Origin: Streptomyces parvulus
GTDB lineage: Bacteria; Actinomycetota; Actinomycetes; Streptomycetales; Streptomycetaceae
Length of the DNA stretch: 64,000 nucleotides
Assembly (NCBI RefSeq): GCF_014648855.1
Contig: NZ_BMRX01000018.1
Span: 62,001 to 126,000 of the forward strand
Direction of reading: 5' to 3'
Shown one piece after another: positions 57,892 to 64,000 of this stretch. The notes under the pieces are model-generated. The model was not told the DNA's origin. It did not search any database and saw only the letters and a list, made by a program, of their open reading frames with translations. Position numbers and translations under genes: made by a program. Numbering within the stretch: the first letter of the stretch is position 1; every line of letters begins with the position of its first letter.

Positions 57892-59286
57892 TTATACGCC
57901 CTGGCTGACAGAGCTCATATTGAAATCCGGCACCCGCAGCGCGGGCATCGCCGCCCTGGTGAACCAGTCGCCCCACTCCCGGGGCAGCGTCTTCTCGGTC
58001 CGCCCCGCCTCGGTGGCCCGGCCCAGCAGGCCCACCGGCGACTCGTTGAACCGGAAGTTGTTCACCTCGCCGACGACCTCGCCGTTCTCGACCAGGTACA
58101 CCCCGTCCCGGGTCAGCCCGGTCAGCAGCAGCGTGGCCGGGTCGACCTCGCGGATGTACCAGAGGCAGGTCAGCAGCAGCCCGCGCTCCGTGCCGGCCAC
58201 CATGTCGTCCAGCGAGCGGTCCGTGCCGCCGTCCAGGACCAGGTTGCCGATCGCCGGAGCCACCGGCAGCCCGGTCAGGGCCGCGCTGTGCCGGGTGGTC
58301 GTCAGCCGGTGCAGCTCACCCGCGCGGATCCAGTCCGTGGCCGCCACCGGCAGCCCGTTGTCGAACACCGACTGGTCCCCGCCGGAGGAGTGCGCCACCA
58401 CGAAGGGCGCGCTCTCCAGCCCCGGCTCGTGCGGATCGCTGCGCAGGGTCAGCGGCAGCTCGCCCAGCCGCTCGCCGACGCGCGTGCCGCCGCCCGGCTT
58501 CGAGAACACCGTGCGCCCCTCGACCGCGTCCCGTCCCGACGCCGACCACAGCTGGTAGATCAGCAGGTCGGCCACCGCGGTCGGCGGCAGCAGCGTCTCG
58601 TACCGGCCCGTCGGCAGCTCCACCCGGCGCTCGGCCCAGCCCAGGCGGACGGCGAGGTCCGCGTCGAGCGCCCCCGGGTCGACGTCCTTGAAGTCCCGCG
58701 TGGCGCGCCCCGCCCACGCCGACCGGGTCCGGTCGGGGGACTTGGCGTTCAGCTCCAGCGTCCCGTTGGGCTGGTCGTGCCGCAGCCGCAGCCCCGTGGA
58801 GGTCCCCACGTAGGTCGACGTCATCTCGTGGTTGGCGAATCCGTACAGCTCCCGGCCGCCCGCACGCGCGCGTGCGAACGCCTCCCCGAGGGCGGGCGCG
58901 AAGTCCGCGAACACGGCCGAGGACGTCTCCGCCGGCGCGTCGGTGAAGTCGGGCGACGCGGGTACGTCCGTGACCAGCGGCTGCGCGTCCTCGGCGGGTC
59001 CGGCGCCGCGCGCCGCGGCCTCGGCGGCCCGCACCAGCGGCTCCAGTTCGTCCACGGTCACGGCCGAACGCGACACGACGCCCGACGCGGTGCCCTCCCG
59101 CCCGTCCACAGTGGCGACGACGGTCAGCGTGCGTCCGCGCGTGACGCCGTTGGTGGTGAGCGCGTTGCCCGCCCAGCGCAGGTTGGCGGTGGACTCCTCG
59201 TCGGCGATGACGACGCAGCCGTCCGCCCGCGACAGCTCCAGCGCCCGCTCGACGATCTCGTGGGGCTTGTGGGTACGGGCGCTCAT
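57892..59286 (-). CDS. TldE/PmbA-like metallopeptidase partner
   Basis: This 464-residue TldD/PmbA family protein lacks a zinc-binding HExxxH, as expected for TldE, the non-catalytic partner. Family signatures are VVATVDGREGTASGVVSRSAVTVDELEPLVRAAEAAA, and a C-terminal LTGLTRDGVYLVENGEVVGEVNNFRFNESP. The ATG overlaps the TldD stop as ATGA. TldD/TldE heterodimers trim peptides such as microcin precursors and degrade unfolded peptides. Confidence 0.9.
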   Translation of the reverse strand: MSARTHKPHEIVERALELSRADGCVVIADEESTANLRWAGNALTTNGVTRGRTLTVVATVDGREGTASGVVSRSAVTVDELEPLVRAAEAAARGAGPAEDAQPLVTDVPASPDFTDAPAETSSAVFADFAPALGEAFARARAGGRELYGFANHEMTSTYVGTSTGLRLRHDQPNGTLELNAKSPDRTRSAWAGRATRDFKDVDPGALDADLAVRLGWAERRVELPTGRYETLLPPTAVADLLIYQLWSASGRDAVEGRTVFSKPGGGTRVGERLGELPLTLRSDPHEPGLESAPFVVAHSSGGDQSVFDNGLPVAATDWIRAGELHRLTTTRHSAALTGLPVAPAIGNLVLDGGTDRSLDDMVAGTERGLLLTCLWYIREVDPATLLLTGLTRDGVYLVENGEVVGEVNNFRFNESPVGLLGRATEAGRTEKTLPREWGDWFTRAAMPALRVPDFNMSSVSQGV

Positions 59287-60806
59287 CGACCGGCCTCCTG
59301 GGTGGTGTTGAGGATGTTGACGCCCTTGAAGAGGGCGGACGGGCAGCCGTGCGACACGGCCGCGACCTGGCCGGGCTGGGCCTTGCCGCAGTTGAAGGCG
59401 CCGCCCAGGACGTACGTCCGCGGGCCGCCGACCGCCGCCATGGAGCCCCAGAAGTCGGTGGTCGTCGCCTGGTAGGCCACGTCCCGCAGCTGACCGGCGA
59501 GCCGCCCGTTCTCGATCCGGAAGAAGCGCTGCCCGGTGAACTGGAAGTTGTAGCGCTGCATGTCGATGGACCAGGAACGGTCCCCGACGACGTAGATCCC
59601 GCGGTCCACGCCCCCGATCAGATCCTCCGTCGACATACCGCCCGGGTCGGGCTGGAGCGAGACGTTGGCCATGCGCTGCACCGGCACGTGGGCGGGGGAG
59701 TCGGCGTACGCGCACCCGTTGGAGCGCTCGAACCCGGTGAGCCGCGCGATCCGCCGGTCGAGCTGGTAGCCCACCAGCGTGCCGTCCTTCACCAGGTCCC
59801 AGGACTGGCCCGCGACACCCTCGTCGTCGTAGCCCATGGTGGCCAGCCCGTGCTCGGCGGTGCGGTCGCCGGTGACGTTCATCAGCTCCGAGCCGTAACG
59901 CAACTTGCCGAGCTGGTCGAAGGTGGCGAAGGAGGTGCCGGCGTACGCCGCCTCGTACCCGAGCGCCCGGTCCAGCTCGGTGGCGTGACCGATGGACTCG
60001 TGGATGGTCAGCCACAGGTTGGAGGGGTCCACGACCAGGTCGTACAGGCCCGCCTCGACGCTCGGCGCGCGCATCTTCTCGGCCAGCAGCTCCGGGATCT
60101 CGGCCAGCTCGGCGTCCCAGTCCCAACCGGTGCCGGTCAGGTACTCCCAGCCGCGGCCGGCCGGCGGGGCCAGCGTCCGCATGGAGTCGAACTCGCCGCT
60201 GGAGTCGTCGACGGAGACGGCGGTGAGGACCGGATGCAGCCGTACCCGCTGCTGCGTGGTCACGGTCCCGGCCGTGTCGGCGTAGAACTTGTTCTCGTGC
60301 ACGGTGAGCAGCGAGGCGTCCACGTGGTCGACCCCGTCGGCCGCCAGCAGCCGCGCGCTCCAGTCGGCGAGCAGCGCCGACTTCTCCTCGGCCGGCACGG
60401 TGAACGGATCGACGTCGTACGCCGAGATCCACGTCCGGTCGGCGTGCACGGGCTCGCTCGCCAGCTCCACGTGCTCGTCCGACCCGGCCGCGCGGATCAC
60501 CTGCGCGGACAGCTTGGCCATCGCCACCGCCTGCGAGGCGACCTTCGCGGCGGCGTCCATGGTCAGGTCCACACCGGACGCGAAGCCCCACGTGCCGCCG
60601 TGCACCACCCGCACCGCGTAGCCGAGGTCGGTGGTGTCGGAGGAGCCGGCGGGCTTGGCGTCCCTGAGGCGCCAGGAGGCGTCGCGCACCCGTTCCAGCC
60701 GGAAGTCCGCGTGCTCCGCGCCGAGCGCACGCGCGCGTGCGAGGGCGGCGTCGGCGAGGGCGCGTAGGGGGAGTGCCGTGAAGGCTTCGTCGATGCTGTG
60801 AGGCAC
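59283..60806 (-). CDS. TldD-like metallopeptidase (catalytic subunit)
   Basis: This 507-residue protein has the zinc motif His269-Glu270-x3-His274 in NLWLTIHESIGHATELDRALGYEA and downstream DDEGVAGQSWDLVKDGTLVGYQLDRR, as in TldD. It pairs with the following TldE gene, with which it overlaps by 4 bp. GTG 60806 (MPHSIDEAF) is preferred; the long open extension upstream lacks any family similarity. Divergent from fabG with a 286-bp gap in which I see only a weak inverted repeat (60926-60948). Confidence 0.92.
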   Translation of the reverse strand: MPHSIDEAFTALPLRALADAALARARALGAEHADFRLERVRDASWRLRDAKPAGSSDTTDLGYAVRVVHGGTWGFASGVDLTMDAAAKVASQAVAMAKLSAQVIRAAGSDEHVELASEPVHADRTWISAYDVDPFTVPAEEKSALLADWSARLLAADGVDHVDASLLTVHENKFYADTAGTVTTQQRVRLHPVLTAVSVDDSSGEFDSMRTLAPPAGRGWEYLTGTGWDWDAELAEIPELLAEKMRAPSVEAGLYDLVVDPSNLWLTIHESIGHATELDRALGYEAAYAGTSFATFDQLGKLRYGSELMNVTGDRTAEHGLATMGYDDEGVAGQSWDLVKDGTLVGYQLDRRIARLTGFERSNGCAYADSPAHVPVQRMANVSLQPDPGGMSTEDLIGGVDRGIYVVGDRSWSIDMQRYNFQFTGQRFFRIENGRLAGQLRDVAYQATTTDFWGSMAAVGGPRTYVLGGAFNCGKAQPGQVAAVSHGCPSALFKGVNILNTTQEAGR

Positions 60807-61092
60807 CTGCGTCTCTTTCTGTCGACGTGACCGGTCGTCTGCCGCGACACCGGGCTCGGCCGCATCATGTCGCGCCGGGCGGGACGGCGACCACACCTTT
60901 GCCGCCGCGAGCGGTTGCTCCTCGCCGGGTCCGTTCTGTAGGGACCCGACAGTCAGTCCCGTAAGCCACTGTGGGTGCCCGAGTCTCCGCCGGGACACGC
61001 GGCCCGATAGGTTTTCGATGAAGCCGCCTGCACAGCCGCCCGTCGTCCGGGTGCTCGGGCGGACCACAGACCGCTAGGGAAAGGGTGATCCG

Positions 61093-61797
61093 TTGAGCCG
61101 CTCGGTTCTCGTCACCGGAGGCAACCGGGGCATCGGCCTCGCCATCGCCCGCGCCTTCGCCGACGCCGGCGACAAGGTCGCGATCACATACCGCTCGGGT
61201 GAGCCGCCGGAGGGCTTCCTGGCCGTCAAGTGCGACATCACCGACACCGAGCAGGTGGAGCAGGCCTACAAGGAGATCGAGGAAGCGCACGGTCCCGTCG
61301 AGGTCCTGGTCGCCAACGCCGGCGTCACCAAGGACCAGCTCCTGATGCGCATGTCCGAGGAGGACTTCACCTCGGTCCTGGAGACCAACCTCACCGGCAC
61401 CTTCCGGGTCGTCAAGCGCGCCAACCGCGCCATGCTGCGCGCCAAGAAGGGCCGCGTCGTCCTGATCTCGTCCGTCGTCGGACTCCTCGGCTCCGCGGGC
61501 CAGGCCAACTACGCCGCCTCCAAGGCCGGTCTGGTCGGCTTCGCGCGCTCCCTCGCCCGTGAGCTGGGTTCGCGCAACCTCACCTTCAACGTCGTCGCGC
61601 CCGGCTTCGTGGACACGGACATGACCAAGGTGCTCACCGACGAGCAGCGGGCCAACATCGTGTCGCAGGTGCCGCTGGGCCGGTACGCGCGCCCCGAGGA
61701 GATCGCCGCCGCGGTGCGGTTCCTCGCCTCGGACGAAGCGTCGTACATCACTGGAGCCGTCATTCCCGTTGACGGCGGACTGGGAATGGGTCACTGA
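61093..61797 (+). CDS. fabG: 3-oxoacyl-ACP reductase
   Basis: This 234-residue SDR reduces 3-oxoacyl-ACP in fatty acid elongation. It has VTGGNRGIGLAIARAFA, VANAGVTKDQLL, the catalytic Ser127, Tyr140 and Lys144 (LISSVVG and NYAASKAGL) and YITGAVIPVDGGLGM. A TTG start at 61093 with AAAGGGTGAT upstream. It is followed after 5 bp by fabI, an arrangement typical of actinobacterial FAS-II and mycolate operons (mabA-inhA). Confidence 0.95.
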   Translation: MSRSVLVTGGNRGIGLAIARAFADAGDKVAITYRSGEPPEGFLAVKCDITDTEQVEQAYKEIEEAHGPVEVLVANAGVTKDQLLMRMSEEDFTSVLETNLTGTFRVVKRANRAMLRAKKGRVVLISSVVGLLGSAGQANYAASKAGLVGFARSLARELGSRNLTFNVVAPGFVDTDMTKVLTDEQRANIVSQVPLGRYARPEEIAAAVRFLASDEASYITGAVIPVDGGLGMGH

Positions 61798-61802
61798 TCA
61801 CC

Positions 61803-62570
61803 ATGAGCGGAATCCTCGAGGGCAAGCGTGTCCTGATCACCGGTGTGCTGATGGAGTCCTCCATCGCCTTCCACACCGCCAAGCTGGCCCAGGAGCAGGG
61901 CGCCGAGATCATCCTGACGGCGTTCCCGCGCCCCACGCTGACCGAGCGCATCGCCAAGAAGCTGCCCAGGCCCACCAAGGTCATCGAGCTGGACGTCACC
62001 AACGACGAGCACCTCGGGCGCCTCGCCGACATCGTCGGGGAGGAGCTGGGCGGCCTCGACGGCGTCGTCCACTCCATCGGCTTCGCGCCGCAGGACGCGC
62101 TCGGCGGCAACTTCCTGAACACGCCGTTCGAGTCGGTCGCCACGGCCATGCACGTCTCGGCGTACTCCCTGAAGTCGCTGACCACGGCCTGCCTGCCGCT
62201 GATGCAGAACGGCGGCTCGGTCGTCGGCCTCACCTTCGACGCGCAGTACGCCTGGCCGCAGTACGACTGGATGGGCCCGGCGAAGGCGGCCCTGGAGGCC
62301 ACCAGCCGGTACATGGCGCGGGACCTCGGCAAGCAGAACATCCGCTGCAACCTGGTCTCGGCCGGCCCGATCGGCTCCATGGCCGCCAAGTCCATCCCGG
62401 GCTTCGCCGAGCTGGCCTCGGTGTGGGACAACCGCTCCCCGCTGGAGTGGGACCTCAAGGACCCGGAGCCGGCCGGCCGCGGTGTCGTCGCGCTGCTGAG
62501 CGACTGGTTCCCGAAGACCACCGGCGAGATCGTCCACGTCGACGGCGGACTGCACGCCATCGGCGCCTGA
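61803..62570 (+). CDS. fabI: Enoyl-ACP reductase (FabI/InhA type)
   Basis: This 255-residue NADH-dependent reductase completes each fatty acid elongation cycle. The InhA-like substrate and catalytic residues are Tyr154 and Lys161 in WPQYDWMGPAKAAL, with LTGVLMESSIAFHTAKLAQEQGAE-type glycine motif at the N-terminus (ITGVLMESSIA) and VHSIGFAPQDALGG. The ATG at 61803 follows fabG by 5 bp. In mycobacteria the equivalent is the isoniazid target. Confidence 0.95.
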   Translation: MSGILEGKRVLITGVLMESSIAFHTAKLAQEQGAEIILTAFPRPTLTERIAKKLPRPTKVIELDVTNDEHLGRLADIVGEELGGLDGVVHSIGFAPQDALGGNFLNTPFESVATAMHVSAYSLKSLTTACLPLMQNGGSVVGLTFDAQYAWPQYDWMGPAKAALEATSRYMARDLGKQNIRCNLVSAGPIGSMAAKSIPGFAELASVWDNRSPLEWDLKDPEPAGRGVVALLSDWFPKTTGEIVHVDGGLHAIGA

Positions 62571-62595
62571 CCGGACCCCGTCTCCGGCCGTTTCC

Positions 62596-62650
62596 GGTGA
62601 CACGCGAAGGACCCGCACCCCGCTCGGGCGCGGGTCCTTCGCGTGTCACC
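62596..62650 (+). terminator. Terminator after fabI
   Basis: A perfect 21-bp stem: 62596-62616 with 62630-62650, loop of 13 bases. It lies 26 bp beyond the fabI stop, one of the strongest in the window. Confidence 0.9.
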
Positions 62651-62750
62651 CGTCCGGCCCAGCCGGCCGGGCGGCGGGCCGGCGTCCGGCGCACGCTGAG
62701 GGGGCGTTCCCCACGAGCCTTTCCTCCCAGCACCGCCGAGGAGGCCTCCC

Positions 62751-63101
62751 GTGCGTCCGCTCGCCCGCCTCGCCCCGGCCGTCCTCGCCCTCGTCTGCGT
62801 GCTGCTCCTGCCGTACGAGGCGATGTCCCACGCGCGGGTGGAGGCCGGGGGCCCCGCGCGGGCGGAACCGTTCGGATCCGAGTGCCGGGTCCGCGTCGAC
62901 GACTCCGACGTGACCGCCCACTGCCACAACCCGTACCCGGAGACCGACGCGGTGCGGCTGCACGTCGAGTGCGCCCGCTGGTGGGACCTCGACGGCGACT
63001 CCGCGCCGGTCGAGGCCGGGCCGGCGCAGACCGTGCGGCTGGACGGGCGGTGCTGGAAGGAGGTCCGGTCCGCCTGGGTCAGTCACCGGAGGGCGCGCTG
63101 A
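62751..63101 (+). CDS. Small secreted hypothetical protein with four Cys
   Basis: This 116-residue protein has a signal peptide (LARLAPAVLALVCVLLLPYEAMSHA) and a mature part with four Cys (SECRVRVDDSDV, VTAHCHNPYPETDAVRLHVECARWWDLDGD and DGRCWKEVR), consistent with two disulfides. Not recognised. GTG 62751 has GAGGAGG upstream. Its last 23 bp overlap the end of the convergent GntR gene. Confidence 0.75.
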   Translation: MRPLARLAPAVLALVCVLLLPYEAMSHARVEAGGPARAEPFGSECRVRVDDSDVTAHCHNPYPETDAVRLHVECARWWDLDGDSAPVEAGPAQTVRLDGRCWKEVRSAWVSHRRAR

Positions 63102-63771
63102 ACCGCCCCGGACGGCACAGGAACGGATAGCCCGCCGCCTCCGAACCGGCGGTCCCGGCGTCCCCCGCGCGGATCGCGTCCACCAGCCTGGTGTGGTCCA
63201 TGTGCGTCTCCGGCGTCAGCTCGCCGCCGACGTCGCCGCGCAGCCAGTCCCGCATCACCTCGCCGAGGTCGGCGTACATCGCGGTCATCACGTCGTTGTG
63301 CGAGGCGGCCACGACGGCCAGGTGGAAGGTCGCGTCGGCGGTCACGAACGCCTCGGCGTCGCCCGACTCCCAGGCCTCCTCGCGGCGCACCAGGAGCGCG
63401 TCGAGCTGCTTGAGGTCCTTCTCCGTGCGCCGCTGGGCGGCGAGCCGGGCGGCGGACGACTCCAGGGTGGACCGCAGCTCGGCGATGTGCCGGGGATCGG
63501 CCTCCGCGAAGCGGCGCTGCATCACGCCCGCCAGCTCACTCGTCGCCACGACGTACGTGCCGGAGCCCTGACGGATGTCCAGCAGCCCGTTGTGCGCCAG
63601 CGCGCGGACCGCCTCCCGCACCGTGTTGCGGGCGACCCCGAGCTGCTCGACCAGCTCGGGCTCCGTCGGGATGCGGGAGCCGACCGGCCACTCGCCCGAG
63701 GCGATCTGCTGCCGCAGCGCCGCGATGACCTGCTCGGACAGCGCCGAGCGACGGGGATGGCTCAGAGGCAT
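63079..63771 (-). CDS. GntR family regulator with FCD ligand-binding domain
   Basis: This 230-residue FadR-type regulator has a winged helix-turn-helix (ALSEQVIAALRQQIASGEWP, PTEPELVEQLGVARNTVREAVRALAHNGLLDIRQGSGTYV) and a helical FCD domain (HIAELRSTLESSAARLAAQR, FHLAVVAASHNDVM, then THMDHTRLVDAIRAGD, likely metal or ligand site). It is divergent from an MFS transporter, its probable target. Confidence 0.9.
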   Translation of the reverse strand: MPLSHPRRSALSEQVIAALRQQIASGEWPVGSRIPTEPELVEQLGVARNTVREAVRALAHNGLLDIRQGSGTYVVATSELAGVMQRRFAEADPRHIAELRSTLESSAARLAAQRRTEKDLKQLDALLVRREEAWESGDAEAFVTADATFHLAVVAASHNDVMTAMYADLGEVMRDWLRGDVGGELTPETHMDHTRLVDAIRAGDAGTAGSEAAGYPFLCRPGRFSAPSGD

Positions 63772-63807
63772 GGCTCACCTTCGCACGTGGAGTGGACAAG
63801 CATTCAT

Positions 63808-63826
63808 CCCATGATTCTATGATGGG
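63808..63826. promoter_or_regulatory. Candidate operator between the GntR and MFS genes
   Basis: CCCAT (63808-63812) and ATGGG (63822-63826) flank a 9-bp AT-rich centre in which ATGAT occurs twice. This is the only AT-rich stretch in the divergent gap, a reasonable GntR site. It does not match the TGGT-N-ACCA FadR pattern. Confidence 0.4.
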
Positions 63827-63830
63827 TCTC

Positions 63831-64000
63831 ATGGCTAGTGAGGAAACCCGGACGGAGACACGTACGGAGACGACCCGCACGCAAGCGCGGATGCCCGCCA
63901 CGCCCGGCGGGACGGAGAAGGCGCCCCAGGCGTCCGGTACGCGTGCGTGGACACCGTGGACGACCCGGCTGCTGATCCTCGGCATCGTGCTGGCCGCCGT
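63831..64000 (+). CDS. MFS transporter, N-terminal part (cut by window edge)
   Basis: A frame from ATG 63831 (or 63822) gives a polar, Thr/Arg-rich N-terminus (ASEETRTETRTETTRTQARM) and then the start of a first membrane segment (TPWTTRLLILGIVLAAV). From memory the divergent GntR gene and this layout match a cyanate/CynX-type major facilitator. The call rests mostly on context because the rest lies outside the window. Confidence 0.5.
   Translation, partial: MASEETRTETRTETTRTQARMPATPGGTEKAPQASGTRAWTPWTTRLLILGIVLAA

Noticed and set aside
57892..60591. Single long frame suggesting a fusion across tldE and part of tldD
   Set aside because: The two real proteins are in different frames and joined by an ATGA overlap; the upstream part of this frame is a shadow of tldD.

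Overview
The window is chromosomal DNA of a Streptomyces. The base composition is very GC-rich, GTG and TTG starts are frequent, genes often overlap by ATGA or GTGA, and several products belong to streptomycete-specific families: an LAETG-anchored protein of the SCO1860 family, the small GATC-binding nucleoid protein Gbn, an ectABCD cluster and DUF3099. From memory, the gene order resembles the S. coelicolor SCO1812-SCO1880 interval read in the opposite direction. I could not verify that here. I saw no rRNA, tRNA, insertion sequence, phage gene or CRISPR array. This is core chromosome, so the novelty lies mostly in regulatory DNA and small ORFs.

Layout. (1) 1-11.9 kb is largely plant-polysaccharide catabolism: a GH43 glycosidase, a sugar-binding lipoprotein, a secreted pectate lyase, an IclR regulator divergent from an alpha-ketoglutarate-semialdehyde-type dehydrogenase, and a DUF1349 protein. 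A secreted HAD phosphatase, a class B penicillin-binding protein, two GNAT acetyltransferases and a DsbA/FrnE-like protein are interspersed. (2) 11.9-17.9 kb is the ectoine/hydroxyectoine operon ectABCD on the minus strand, flanked on both sides by class V aminotransferases. (3) 18-20.4 kb holds an amidohydrolase and the LAETG-anchored surface protein. They are followed by about 690 bp of G-rich, repeat-filled non-coding DNA. (4) 21.1-30.4 kb is adenosylcobalamin biosynthesis. The main operon cobD-cobQ-chelatase-cobO-cobB lies on the minus strand behind a cobalamin riboswitch. A second unit (a CbiG-C-like gene, then cobC) is divergent from a ZIP metal transporter. (5) 30.5-32.9 kb has the low-affinity phosphate transporter pitH2 with a PHO box, divergent from a class II aldolase. 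(6) 33-39 kb has an alpha/beta hydrolase, a hypothetical protein, an ABC-F ATPase with a possible leaderless 7-codon leader, gbn with a dense cluster of GATC sites upstream, and an enoyl-CoA hydratase. (7) 39.3-42.5 kb is an Asp23/Gls24-type envelope stress cluster. (8) 42.5-51.6 kb is a minus-strand run: SDR, GH15, SURF1, a zinc-ribbon protein, a DEDDh exonuclease, a CopD-like protein and two tandem secreted subtilases. (9) 51.9-64 kb has DUF485 plus an acetate symporter, moaA behind a pair of mutually exclusive hairpins, small stress proteins, tyrS, tldD/tldE, the fatty-acid genes fabG-fabI, and a GntR regulator divergent from an MFS transporter cut by the window edge.

The strongest points for a second look are five GATC sites in 68 bp at the promoter end of gbn, the candidate leaderless MAILLAH leader before the ABC-F gene, the two competing 13-bp hairpins before moaA, the nested inverted repeats between the subtilase and acetate-permease promoters, the family of Asp23-like modules at 39-42 kb, and the repeats and gene-end duplication downstream of cobC.
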